Positions 1 to 6,393 are shown, numbered from the stretch's first letter. The stretch: DNA of 16,259 nucleotides from Methanoregulaceae archaeon (GCA_028679275.1 JAJRBV010000094.1:1-16259), one strand, 5' to 3'. Notes: generated by a model from the letters alone, not told the origin. Numbers and translations: made by a program.

Positions 1-2
1 GT

Positions 3-260
3 ATGCTTCAGGTGATGGCGTTCTTCCAGGATGGCTGCATGGCATGCGAGGAGCAGGACCCGATAAACAGGGAGGTTGGAGCTGCACTCAATATAACGAT
101 CGAGGCGATCAATCCCCTGAAAGAGAGAGGCTATATCGATACATACGATCTCCGGGTGACTCCGACAATTGTCATCATAAAAGATGGATCCGTGGTCGAG
201 CGGTTCGAAGGCGTTGTTCACCGGGAACAGCTCGAGGATGCTATCCGGAAATACCTATAA
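3..260 (+). CDS. Small thioredoxin-fold protein with CxxC motif
   Basis: This is a probable small cytoplasmic thiol-disulfide or redox protein of 85 residues with no signal peptide. The sequence shows a short first beta strand (VMAFF), then a CMAC pair (C12, C15) opening the first helix, the cis-proline motif VTPT (P54), and a final beta-hairpin ending in a Gly (G70) before the C-terminal helix. This is the minimal thioredoxin/glutaredoxin-like fold. The dithiol loop is GCMAC rather than the classical WCGPC, so redox potential and partner cannot be inferred. The ATG at 3 gives a natural start for this fold, but only two bases precede it, so an N-terminal extension outside the window cannot be excluded. 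Its stop overlaps the stop of the convergent zinc-finger gene by 6 nt. The substrate is unknown. Confidence 0.8.
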   Translation: MLQVMAFFQDGCMACEEQDPINREVGAALNITIEAINPLKERGYIDTYDLRVTPTIVIIKDGSVVERFEGVVHREQLEDAIRKYL

Positions 261-830
261 TGGGTATCCGTATACCCTCTTTATCTTCCTCGCGACCCCT
301 TTCTGACCTTCGTGACGGAGCGCAGCACCGTCCCGCATTTTCATGTGGGCGATGCGGAACCGGCGGTTACCGGCCCGGTACACCTCCCCCACCACAAAAG
401 GTTCTTCTCCGCTGACCCGCAGGACGAGCGGGACGGTCGCCCTCCCGTCATGAATCGAGACGCGGACCAGTACTTCCTCGATCTTCCGGCTCCATAATGC
501 GGTGATATCCTTTGCCCGGGCCTTTCGGACACGCTGCTGGCCCCGTTCGATCGCGGTGATCTCTACCCCGATATATTCCTCCCCGCAGGCAGCGACATGG
601 TGATCCCCGATCTGGCAGGGCTCTTCTGCCAGGAGCTCGATCCCACAGATTCGGGAAGTATCCTCTTCTGAAACAATGGTTTTCACCATGAGCGGAGGCT
701 GCTCTTTTGCCGGGGCTACCTGGTGGACCGAACCGCACACCATGCACCGGACGCGGGTCTGACGGGATCGTGCAAGGACCGCATGCTCCTGTTCTCGCCG
801 GCATTCGGGACAATACACTCTCATTTCCAT
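255..830 (-). CDS. HVO_0476-type archaeal zinc-finger protein
   Basis: This protein of unknown function belongs to an archaeal family named after Haloferax HVO_0476. Numbered from the chosen start, the N-terminus has two Cys pairs, CPEC (C7, C10) and CMVC (C29, C32), forming a zinc ribbon. About 150 residues of beta-rich sequence follow, with motifs such as GVEITAIERG and VLVRVSIHDGRATVPLVLRV, and a basic C-terminus (ARKIKRVYGYPL). The frame is open to 926, but residues before the ATG at 830 are unlike a zinc-ribbon lead-in. The ATG at 824 (MRVYCPEC) is equally possible. The gene is convergent with the thioredoxin-like gene (stops overlap 6 nt) and divergent from the DUF371 gene. The family name is from memory. 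Zinc binding is inferred from the cysteines, and a nucleic-acid role would be speculation. Confidence 0.75.
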   Translation of the reverse strand: MEMRVYCPECRREQEHAVLARSRQTRVRCMVCGSVHQVAPAKEQPPLMVKTIVSEEDTSRICGIELLAEEPCQIGDHHVAACGEEYIGVEITAIERGQQRVRKARAKDITALWSRKIEEVLVRVSIHDGRATVPLVLRVSGEEPFVVGEVYRAGNRRFRIAHMKMRDGAALRHEGQKGVARKIKRVYGYPL

Positions 831-940
831 CTTCAACAGCCGGTGTAAGAGTGAATCCTTCTCCAATATTAGCATTAGCCCTTCACGGTTGGCATTATCA
901 GGGGCCGGCTCCATTGAGATGATCACGAAACCGGTGCTGC
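831..940. promoter_or_regulatory. Divergent intergenic region between zinc-finger and DUF371 genes
   Basis: This 110-nt stretch separates two divergently transcribed genes, so it should carry both promoters. On the minus strand an AT-rich block CTAATATTGG lies around 865-875, about 40 nt before the start at 830, and could be a weak TATA box. On the plus strand GCATTATC near 891-898 could serve the gene at 941. Neither match is strong and both assignments are guesses. I see no inverted repeat or RNA gene here. Confidence 0.3.
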
Positions 941-1387
941 ATGAAGGTAACAGAAACCATACGGTGCAGGGGTCACCCGAATGTACTCTCCCGTCACCCT
1001 ACCACCTTCGAGATAACAAAGGACGGGCACCTCACCTGCAAAGGAGACTGTATCATAGCAGTCGGTGCAGAGAAGGGGGCTGCTGATCTCTCGCCTGAAT
1101 TTCGGAATGCGCTTGCCAGGGATGATGCAAATCTCCGGACAAGGCTCACCTGCGGGAATATCTCGGTGGTTATCATTTCCCGGGGTTCTGCAGATTTTAC
1201 CCTTGATCATCCTTCCGATATGGTCTGGCGGAGAAGCAGGCATGTCTGCGGCAGAACCGTCGGGATACAGTCGGATCGGACGGCGCGAACCCTCCCCCGG
1301 GAGTTGATAGGCTGCCTGAAAAACGGAGGGGAACTCCTGGTGGAAATGATCGTGACCACCGGAGGCGATGCAGGGGAACCCCCGTGA
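941..1387 (+). CDS. DUF371 family archaeal protein
   Basis: This 148-residue protein matches the archaeal DUF371 family (COG2090), whose function is unknown. Recognisable family motifs are RGHPNV at residues 10-15, the segment TTFEITKDGHLTCKGDCIIAV at about 21-41, and the LTCGNISVVIISRG strand pair at about 69-82. The conserved His, Asp and Cys residues in RGHPNV and KGDCI could form an active or metal site, but this is inference. There is no signal peptide or membrane segment. The ATG at 941 sits a few bases after a weak GGTG. The gene is divergent from the zinc-finger gene and convergent with xseB, with 12 nt between the two stops. Confidence 0.85.
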   Translation: MKVTETIRCRGHPNVLSRHPTTFEITKDGHLTCKGDCIIAVGAEKGAADLSPEFRNALARDDANLRTRLTCGNISVVIISRGSADFTLDHPSDMVWRRSRHVCGRTVGIQSDRTARTLPRELIGCLKNGGELLVEMIVTTGGDAGEPP

Positions 1388-1399
1388 TCCGGATGCGTA

Positions 1400-1582
1400 T
1401 TAATCCCGTCCAAGCATCGTAATCTTCAGTTCAGCGGAAGCGAGAAGATTCTCACACTGCCTGATAATAACCGCTCCCCGTTCATACAGCGCTATGCTTT
1501 CGTCAAGGCCGGTTTCATTGTCCTCTATCTTTTTTATGATCTCTTTTAATTCGCTCACCAGTTCTTCATAGGTTTTTGTCAT
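1400..1582 (-). CDS. xseB: Exodeoxyribonuclease VII small subunit
   Basis: This is the small subunit of exonuclease VII, which degrades single-stranded DNA from both ends into acid-soluble oligonucleotides. Several small subunits coat the coiled-coil arms of XseA. At 60 residues it has the usual family size and pattern: YEELVSELKEIIKKIE at about 5-20, a turn around NETGLDE, then ESIALYERGAVIIRQCENLLASAE, giving two helices that form a hairpin. It follows xseA on the minus strand and begins inside it (17-nt overlap), so translation is probably coupled and the subunit ratio co-regulated. The family is mainly bacterial, and its presence in an archaeon suggests ancient transfer together with xseA. 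Confidence 0.93.
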   Translation of the reverse strand: MTKTYEELVSELKEIIKKIEDNETGLDESIALYERGAVIIRQCENLLASAELKITMLGRD

Positions 1583-2819
1583 AAGTCACGCTCCTTACCA
1601 GCAGCTCAAGTCTTCCCCCTTTCATTCTCGCCAGTACCAGGTCGCCCGCTTCTATCGCCTTCACGTCTTTTATGACGTTTCCGTCTTTTTCTATGAGTGC
1701 ATACCCGCGCTCGAGGAGCCGTAACGGGTTTCTCCCCTCTATCTGCTCTGAAAAAAAACAGATGTTCTTCCGTTCAAGTGCAATTGTTGCGGAGAGAGCC
1801 CGGATGAGCCTCTCGGCCATGACCGCCGTATCCTGCTGCCGTTGAGCTATCAGGCGCTCCATTCTTCCCGGTGCTATCCTTGACCTGAGTTCCGCTATAT
1901 CGCGGGATGCCCGGTCCATCTTTCCGATGAGATCCGCTCCCAGCTTCTTTGCGTACCCTGCAAGGGCTTCCTTCAGTATGCCCCTGTCCGGGACCACGAG
2001 CTCTGCAGCTGCGGACGGGGTTTCTGCCCGCACATCGGCCGCAAAATCGGCCAGGGTGACATCAACCTCATGCCCTATGGCGCTTACCACAGGGGTCCTG
2101 CACCGCGCTATTGCACGGACGACATCAGGATGGTTGAACGGGAACAGGTCCTCAAAACTTCCGCCGCCCCTCCCAATAATAATCACATCGCAACACCCGT
2201 CGATCCGGGCCAGGGCGGCAGCAATCTCGCAATGGGCGGATTCTCCCTGGACGGCAGTAGGTGCAATTACAATCTCAACGGGGTAGCGTCGTGCAATGAT
2301 GTTCCGGATATCATGGAGGACCGCTCCGGTTTCTGATGTAACAACCCCTACTTTCAGCGGAAAGCGGGGAAGAGGTCTCTTTCTCTCTTCGGAAAAAAAG
2401 CCTTCAGCTGCCAGTTCGGTTTTCCACCGCTCAACGAGGAGGTGTTTTTCACCCTCGCCGGTATGCCGGAGTTCCCGCACAATAAACTGGTACTTTCCCT
2501 GGGGCGCATAGTGGGTGATCGATCCAAATGCAATGACATCCATGCCATCCCGGAACTCACCCCCGATCCGCCGGGCATCGGTCTTCCACATGACGCAATG
2601 GAGCACTGCTCCCCCATTCTGCGCCCGCTCCCCCAGGGAGAAATAGCGGTGGCCTGAAACGTGCGGCCTGAAGTTGGTCACTTCCCCCCGGACCCAGATA
2701 TCCTGCAACCGGGTATCATCAAGAACCGATGAGATGACGGACGATATCTCGGTAATAGAGAAGATCCCGGTCCCGTGCTCCTGCCTCTCCCCGAGAGTCC
2801 CCTTCTGGACATATGCCAT
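1566..2819 (-). CDS. xseA: Exodeoxyribonuclease VII large subunit
   Basis: This is the catalytic subunit of the single-strand-specific exonuclease VII (DNA repair and recombination). It has 417 residues from the ATG at 2819. In-frame TTG codons lie just upstream at 2825 and 2822, but ATG is preferred. An N-terminal OB fold spans about 20-115 (ITEISSVISSVL, WVRGEVTNFRPH, GHRYFSL). The catalytic region carries VVTSETGAVLHDI (about 159-171), GRGGGSFEDLFPFN (216-229) and the long SAIGHEVDVTLADFAADVRAETPSAAAE block (about 246-273). A coiled-coil helix region follows (about 280-350), and then a C-terminal strand set with RGYALI and GRLEL. All family motifs are intact, so it should be active. The first base lies only 40 nt from the divergent isomerase start, so the two promoters must nearly overlap. 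Confidence 0.95.
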   Translation of the reverse strand: MAYVQKGTLGERQEHGTGIFSITEISSVISSVLDDTRLQDIWVRGEVTNFRPHVSGHRYFSLGERAQNGGAVLHCVMWKTDARRIGGEFRDGMDVIAFGSITHYAPQGKYQFIVRELRHTGEGEKHLLVERWKTELAAEGFFSEERKRPLPRFPLKVGVVTSETGAVLHDIRNIIARRYPVEIVIAPTAVQGESAHCEIAAALARIDGCCDVIIIGRGGGSFEDLFPFNHPDVVRAIARCRTPVVSAIGHEVDVTLADFAADVRAETPSAAAELVVPDRGILKEALAGYAKKLGADLIGKMDRASRDIAELRSRIAPGRMERLIAQRQQDTAVMAERLIRALSATIALERKNICFFSEQIEGRNPLRLLERGYALIEKDGNVIKDVKAIEAGDLVLARMKGGRLELLVRSVTYDKNL

Positions 2820-2859
2820 CAACAATTATTATGACACCGGCGGGATATGAAATAGGATC
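2820..2859. promoter_or_regulatory. Compact divergent promoter between xseA and isomerase gene
   Basis: Only 40 nt separate the start codons of two divergent genes. On the plus strand the AT-rich CAATTATTATG around 2823-2833 lies about 30 nt before the ATG at 2860. On the minus strand CTATTTCATA (about 2846-2855) lies about 30 nt before the xseA ATG at 2819. With the usual archaeal TATA-to-start spacing of about 25 nt, both transcripts would have leaders of only a few bases. No strong ribosome-binding site is seen for either gene, which fits leaderless or near-leaderless mRNAs. The box assignments are by eye only. Confidence 0.35.
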
Positions 2860-3681
2860 ATGGTGCGTCTTGCCGTCTCGAGCATGTTTTTTCATGAGTA
2901 CGCTCTTGACGAGATATTTGACTTTGTGGACGAGGCAGGCCTTGATACACTGGAGTTCTGGGTCGAAACCCCCCATTTCTGGCTCCGTGAGCAGCCGGTT
3001 CCTGAACTCCTTGAATGCCTCGTAAGATGGGAAACAATGTCCCCGCTGACCGTGCATGCCCCCATCCTCGACCTGAATCCGTGTTCAGTCAACCCGAAGG
3101 TTGCGGCAGTCTCCATCGAATACACCCTCGCATCGGTTGCGCTTGCGGATCGTATCGGTGCAGACGTGGTGACGGTTCACCCCGGAAGGAGGACCGCAAA
3201 ACGACCCCCTGGTGGTCCGGATTACCGGAGGTTTGACCATTATCTGTCCCTTCTTGAGGATGCAGCCCGGAATAGCCGGGTAAGAGTAGCGATAGAGAAT
3301 ATGGAGAAGAAAGTGAACTCGCTCCTCTGCATGCCAGAGACTGTCAGGGAGATCCTCGATCGTGAACCATGGCTCTCTTTCACCCTCGATATCTCCCACG
3401 CAATGGGAGTGTCGATTGAGGAGGTCGCGGCATATATCGATCTCTGCGGAGACCGGCTGGTTAACGTCCATCTCGGGAGAGCTAATGGGGGGACGATGCA
3501 CCTCCCGGTTGATAAAGACCCCGGGATTACCACCATTCTCCACTGGCTTGCTGAAGAAGGATACAACGGGGTCATCACGTTCGAGATTGAGGACCGCACC
3601 TTTGACCACGACCTCTCAAGCGAGGAGAAGATCCTCCTCCTTGCAGGGCAGGCAGCCTTTGTGCATGAAACTCTCGGATAA
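2860..3681 (+). CDS. TIM-barrel sugar-phosphate isomerase/epimerase family protein
   Basis: This 273-residue protein belongs to the xylose isomerase-like / AP endonuclease family 2 TIM-barrel superfamily (COG1082). Metal-ligand and barrel-strand signatures appear in order: LEFWVE with E32, TVHAP with H66, VTVHPGR with H107, VAIENME with E146, TLDISHA with D177 and H180, VNVHLGRANG with H204, and ITFEIE with E242. This set of His, Asp and Glu residues supports a divalent-metal-dependent enzyme. Within this superfamily the sequence cannot separate a sugar isomerase or epimerase from an endonuclease-IV-like repair enzyme. The isolated gene position and divergence from xseAB make a DNA-repair role conceivable but unproven. 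There is no signal peptide. The ATG at 2860 immediately precedes the first barrel strand. Confidence 0.85.
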   Translation: MVRLAVSSMFFHEYALDEIFDFVDEAGLDTLEFWVETPHFWLREQPVPELLECLVRWETMSPLTVHAPILDLNPCSVNPKVAAVSIEYTLASVALADRIGADVVTVHPGRRTAKRPPGGPDYRRFDHYLSLLEDAARNSRVRVAIENMEKKVNSLLCMPETVREILDREPWLSFTLDISHAMGVSIEEVAAYIDLCGDRLVNVHLGRANGGTMHLPVDKDPGITTILHWLAEEGYNGVITFEIEDRTFDHDLSSEEKILLLAGQAAFVHETLG

Positions 3682-3689
3682 ACGCTGGT

Positions 3690-3697
3690 TTTATAAA
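3690..3697 (+). promoter_or_regulatory. TATA box for CNNM-purN genes
   Basis: TTTATAAA at 3690-3697 is a good archaeal TATA box, followed by an AT-rich stretch to about 3719. The usual offset of about 25 nt puts the transcription start near 3720. That lies 57 nt before the preferred CNNM start codon, and about 13 nt before a short leader reading frame. The box itself is seen directly; the start-site position is inferred. Confidence 0.65.
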
Positions 3698-3729
3698 AAG
3701 GGAATACTATTATTGTAGTAGTTTTCTCA

Positions 3730-3744
3730 TCTATGAACCATAGA
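3730..3744 (+). repeat. Perfect inverted repeat in CNNM leader
   Basis: TCTATGAACCATAGA is a perfect 6-bp inverted repeat around a 3-nt spacer. It lies about 10 nt after the inferred transcription start of the CNNM gene and includes the ATG (3733) of the putative leader frame. It could be a small operator half-site pair or an RNA hairpin over the leader start. A 6-bp repeat can arise by chance, so function is only a suggestion from its position. Confidence 0.35.
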
Positions 3745-3780
3745 GCATCAATGGCCGCAGGGACGGCGTGGCCTCAATGA
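3733..3780 (+). CDS. Possible 15-residue leader peptide upstream of CNNM gene
   Basis: A short frame starts at ATG 3733, just after the inferred transcription start, and encodes MNHRASMAAGTAWPQ. Its TGA stop (3778-3780) overlaps the preferred ATG of the CNNM gene (3777) in an ATGA arrangement typical of translational coupling. The CNNM start itself has no strong ribosome-binding site, which fits coupling. In bacteria some Mg2+-transport genes are controlled by proline-containing leader peptides, but I know of no such archaeal case for this family. It may equally be chance, especially if the CNNM gene starts at GTG 3768. An alternative shorter leader would start at ATG 3751. Confidence 0.3.
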   Translation: MNHRASMAAGTAWPQ

Positions 3781-5054
3781 TCGAATATCTTCTGCCCGTC
3801 CTGCTCTTCATCATCTGCCTCGCGCTCTCGGCATTCTTCTCGAGTTCTGAGATTGCCCTGATCTCCCTAACCCGGGCAAAAGTCCGGACACTTCTGAATG
3901 AAGGCAGGAAAGGATCAGAATCCCTTGCCACCCTTAAAGAGACTCCCAACCGTTTCCTGATCTCGATCCTTGTCGGAAATAACATTGTCAATGTCGCTGC
4001 CGCATCCATAGCAACGGCAGTCACGATCAGCATTTTCGGGGACATCGGAGTCGGGATTGCAACTTTTGTGGTTGTGATCCTCCTCCTCGTCTTTGGTGAA
4101 ATAGGCCCGAAGGTATATGCCGCCCGGCACAGCGAGAGGCTTGCCCTGTCAGTTGCCACACCCATCCTGTACCTCACCCGCATCTTCACCCCCCTCATCT
4201 GGGGAATCGAAAAAATTACCGGGAAGTTCGGAGCCCCCTCTGCAATCGGTGAACCAAGTGTCACGGAGGAGGAGATCAAGGAGTGGATCGAAGTGGGAAA
4301 AGAGGAGGGGACGATCGAGCAGGAAGAGCGGGAGATGCTGTATTCGGTTCTGGAGTTTGGGGATACCAATGCCCGCGAGATCATGACCCCCCGGGTCGAT
4401 GTCGCACTGATTGAAGATACCCGTACCCTTGACGAGGCAATGCAGGTTTTCAATGAGACCGGATTTTCACGACTCCCCGTGTACCATGACTCAGTCGACA
4501 ATATCATCGGGATACTGAACATCAAGGATGTGTTTTCTGCCGCGTTCTCGATGAAAAAAAACATACCGATAAGGGAACTGATGTATGACCCGTATTTTGT
4601 TCCGGAGACAAAGAAGATCGATGACCTGCTGAAGGAGCTGCAGCTTCGGAAGGTCCAGATTGCGATAGTTCTGGATGAATACGGGAGTTTTATTGGCATA
4701 CTCACGGTGGAAGACATCCTGGAGGAACTGGTGGGAGACATCCTGGACGAATTCGACCGCGAAGAGCCCGGGATACAGAAAACCGGTGAGGGCATTTTCC
4801 TTGTGGATGCAAAGATCTGGGTTGAGGACCTGAATGAAGAGCTTGAGATCAACCTTCCCGTGCATGAATCGTACGAAACCATCGGCGGGCTTCTCATCGA
4901 GCGGCTCGGGCATATCCCCCATCCCGGGGAGACCGTGCATCTTGCCGATACTCATGTGACGCTTGTGGTCATGCAGATGCTCTCACGCCGGATCGTAAAG
5001 GTCAAGCTGATCCTCCATAATCCTCCCGCAGGGAAAGATGGCGGGGAGTCATAA
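3777..5054 (+). CDS. CNNM/CorC-type membrane protein with CBS pair (hemolysin family)
   Basis: This integral membrane protein of 425 residues belongs to the CNNM/CorC family, whose characterised members are implicated in Mg2+ (or Na+/Mg2+ exchange) transport. 'Hemolysin' is a legacy name. The N-terminal DUF21 transmembrane domain (about 1-150) has helices around 4-20, 62-88, 92-110 and 122-142, with family motifs FSSSEIALISL, VGNNIVN and FGEIGPKVYAARH. A bateman module follows, CBS1 about 203-255 (MTPRVDVALI, RLPVY) and CBS2 about 268-322 (IVLDEYGSFIGILTVEDILEELVG), likely nucleotide-binding. A CorC_HlyC domain ends the protein at about 335-412. GTG at 3768 would add three residues. The gene is coupled to purN through a 1-nt TAATG overlap, although no functional link is obvious. 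Confidence 0.9.
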   Translation: MIEYLLPVLLFIICLALSAFFSSSEIALISLTRAKVRTLLNEGRKGSESLATLKETPNRFLISILVGNNIVNVAAASIATAVTISIFGDIGVGIATFVVVILLLVFGEIGPKVYAARHSERLALSVATPILYLTRIFTPLIWGIEKITGKFGAPSAIGEPSVTEEEIKEWIEVGKEEGTIEQEEREMLYSVLEFGDTNAREIMTPRVDVALIEDTRTLDEAMQVFNETGFSRLPVYHDSVDNIIGILNIKDVFSAAFSMKKNIPIRELMYDPYFVPETKKIDDLLKELQLRKVQIAIVLDEYGSFIGILTVEDILEELVGDILDEFDREEPGIQKTGEGIFLVDAKIWVEDLNEELEINLPVHESYETIGGLLIERLGHIPHPGETVHLADTHVTLVVMQMLSRRIVKVKLILHNPPAGKDGGES

Positions 5055-5704
5055 TGCCGGTGAAACGGATAGCCGTTCTCGCTTCAGGCAGGGGATCCAA
5101 CTTCCAGGCAGTTATCGATGCAATCGACAGAAGGGAGATACCTGCCTCCTGCTGCGGGCTCATCACCGATAACCCGGGTGCTTACTCGATAGAGCGGGCA
5201 GAAAAGGCGGGGGTGCCTGTCTATATCGTGGACTATGCGGCATACCCGACAAAGGAGGCATACGAACAGGCATTATGCCGGGTGATGGAGGAGCTTTCAG
5301 CAGATCTCTACATACTGGCCGGCTACATGCGTATCCTTGGCAGCGGCATCGTAAAGCAGTTCCATGGGAGGCTCATGAATATCCATCCTGCCCTTCTTCC
5401 TGGTTTTCCCGGGCTCCATGCCCAGCGGCAGGCACTCGGGTACGGGGTGAAGGTGTCGGGCTGCACGGTGCATTTTGTTGATGAAGGGATGGACTCCGGT
5501 CCGGTGATTGTACAGGCATGTGTGCCCGTTGAAGAGGAGGATGAAGAAGAAACACTCTCCGCGCGCATCCTTGCTATGGAACACCGCTGCCTTCCTGAAG
5601 CGATCCGTCTCTTCTGTGAAGATCGGCTTATGGTTGAGGGGAGGAGGGTTCGGATTCTCCCGGGTAGAACCGCATCCCCGGGAAACACCAGGCACACCCC
5701 CTGA
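5054..5704 (+). CDS. purN: Phosphoribosylglycinamide formyltransferase 1
   Basis: PurN transfers a formyl group from 10-formyl-tetrahydrofolate to GAR in de novo purine synthesis. The 216-residue protein has the usual length. It shows the phosphate-binding loop SGRGSN (11-16), the folate/GAR site motif MNIHPALLPGFPGLHA with N109, H111 and H122, and HFVDEGMDSGPVI with D147, so the Asn-His-Asp catalytic triad is complete. An acidic stretch (about 160-167) precedes the LSARIL...EH region, as in many homologues. The start overlaps the stop of the CNNM gene by 1 nt. Methanogens mainly use tetrahydromethanopterin, so the formyl donor is uncertain. A 101-nt gap follows before rnp4. Confidence 0.95.
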   Translation: MPVKRIAVLASGRGSNFQAVIDAIDRREIPASCCGLITDNPGAYSIERAEKAGVPVYIVDYAAYPTKEAYEQALCRVMEELSADLYILAGYMRILGSGIVKQFHGRLMNIHPALLPGFPGLHAQRQALGYGVKVSGCTVHFVDEGMDSGPVIVQACVPVEEEDEEETLSARILAMEHRCLPEAIRLFCEDRLMVEGRRVRILPGRTASPGNTRHTP

Positions 5705-5805
5705 TGCCAGACTGCTGATTCCATCGCGCAGATCACCATGATAAACCCTCACAGCAACAGGTACTCGGACTGTCTGGAGTTCAGGAACAGCAGGAGGACC
5801 CGATC
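5705..5805 (+). promoter_or_regulatory. purN-rnp4 spacer with possible weak promoter
   Basis: This 101-nt gap is long for this cluster. It contains ATGATAAA at about 5738-5745, which could act as a weak TATA box with a start near 5770, and GGAGG at about 5791-5795 as the ribosome-binding site for rnp4. A 33-codon frame from 5738 to 5839 runs into rnp4 in another frame but resembles no known protein. There is no clear terminator, so read-through from purN is possible. Confidence 0.25.
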
Positions 5806-6129
5806 ATGCGCTCACCGCCCCCCCGGTCAAAAAAGATAGCAAGGGAGAGGATTGCAGTCCTCTTTTGCAGGGCGGGAGAGTTTTTTCAGGATGATCCCCT
5901 AAAAAGCGATCGGTGCGTGGCGCTGGCGAGGAAGATCTCGATGCGCCACCGCGTAAGGATCGACCGGTTCCTGCGAAAGCAGTTCTGCCGGCATTGTTAC
6001 CGGTTCCTGGTGCCGGGAAGAAACGTGAGAGTGAGGATAGCGCGGGGAAAGGTGATTATGACCTGCCTTTCATGCGGGAGGCAGATGCGGATTCCGGTGA
6101 AAAAGAGGCATGAAGAGAGACAACAATAA
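5806..6129 (+). CDS. rnp4: Ribonuclease P protein component 4 (Rpp21 homologue)
   Basis: This is a protein subunit of archaeal RNase P, which with the catalytic RNA removes tRNA 5' leaders. Rnp4 pairs with Rnp1 on the specificity domain. The protein has 107 residues. Its first half is helical and basic (ARERIAVLFCRAGEFF, CVALARKISMRHRVRI). The second half is a zinc ribbon with C61, C64 (CRHC) and C87, C90 (CLSC), separated by the RFLVPGRNVRVRIARGKV strands typical of Rpp21/Rpr2. A GGAGG lies about 10 nt before the ATG. The 3' end overlaps the next gene by 20 nt, so the two are probably co-translated. Confidence 0.93.
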   Translation: MRSPPPRSKKIARERIAVLFCRAGEFFQDDPLKSDRCVALARKISMRHRVRIDRFLRKQFCRHCYRFLVPGRNVRVRIARGKVIMTCLSCGRQMRIPVKKRHEERQQ

Positions 6130-6355
6130 AAAACCGATGCAGGATCTCCGTCCGACCGTCTGGATCGGCAAGCAGGGATGCAGCGATACGATTATTCAGG
6201 AGATCACGGACCAGCTGGAAAAGCGAACCGTTGTCAAAGTAAAATGGCTCCAGAATGTCGAAGTTGATCCCGCAGCTGTCGCAGCGCGTGCCGGGGCTCT
6301 TTTGGTTGACGTCCGGGGAAGGACCATGGTACTTGCACGGCGCCAGAAAAAATAA
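6110..6355 (+). CDS. YhbY-like CRM-domain RNA-binding protein
   Basis: This is a single CRM domain protein (81 residues), related to bacterial YhbY and the plant chloroplast splicing CRM proteins, and associated with ribosome assembly and RNA binding. The conserved loop IGKQG (19-23, the GxxG type) is present, followed by the helix SDTIIQEITDQLEKR, the strand VVKVKW and the final LLVDVRGRTMVLARR strands. It begins inside rnp4 (20-nt overlap); a later in-frame ATG at 6137 would remove the overlap but leave a shorter N-terminus. A GGTGA lies upstream of the ATG at 6110. The neighbours (RNase P subunit and S19e) fit a role in RNA maturation. The exact target RNA is unknown. Confidence 0.88.
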   Translation: MKRDNNKKPMQDLRPTVWIGKQGCSDTIIQEITDQLEKRTVVKVKWLQNVEVDPAAVAARAGALLVDVRGRTMVLARRQKK

Positions 6356-6365
6356 GAGCGGTCTG

Positions 6366-6370
6366 TTTTT
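6366..6370 (+). terminator. Oligo-T tract after YhbY-like gene
   Basis: A TTTTT tract lies 11 nt after the stop at 6355 and about 30 nt before the strong rps19e TATA box. Archaeal RNA polymerase commonly terminates at short T runs, so this is a plausible terminator separating the rnp4 unit from the ribosomal operon. There is no hairpin, and the tract is short. Confidence 0.4.
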
Positions 6371-6393
6371 ATTCCTGCGGCGGTATGCCTGCT

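Noticed and set aside
3731..4897. 388-codon minus-strand reading frame, very Ser/Arg-rich
   Set aside because: It lies antisense to the CNNM/CBS gene, whose domains are unmistakable; its composition is typical of a shadow frame and it has no recognisable motif.
5738..5839. 33-codon frame (ATG to TAG) in the purN-rnp4 gap
   Set aside because: It runs out of frame into rnp4, has no ribosome-binding site of its own and resembles no known small protein. The GGAGG inside it is better explained as the rnp4 ribosome-binding site.
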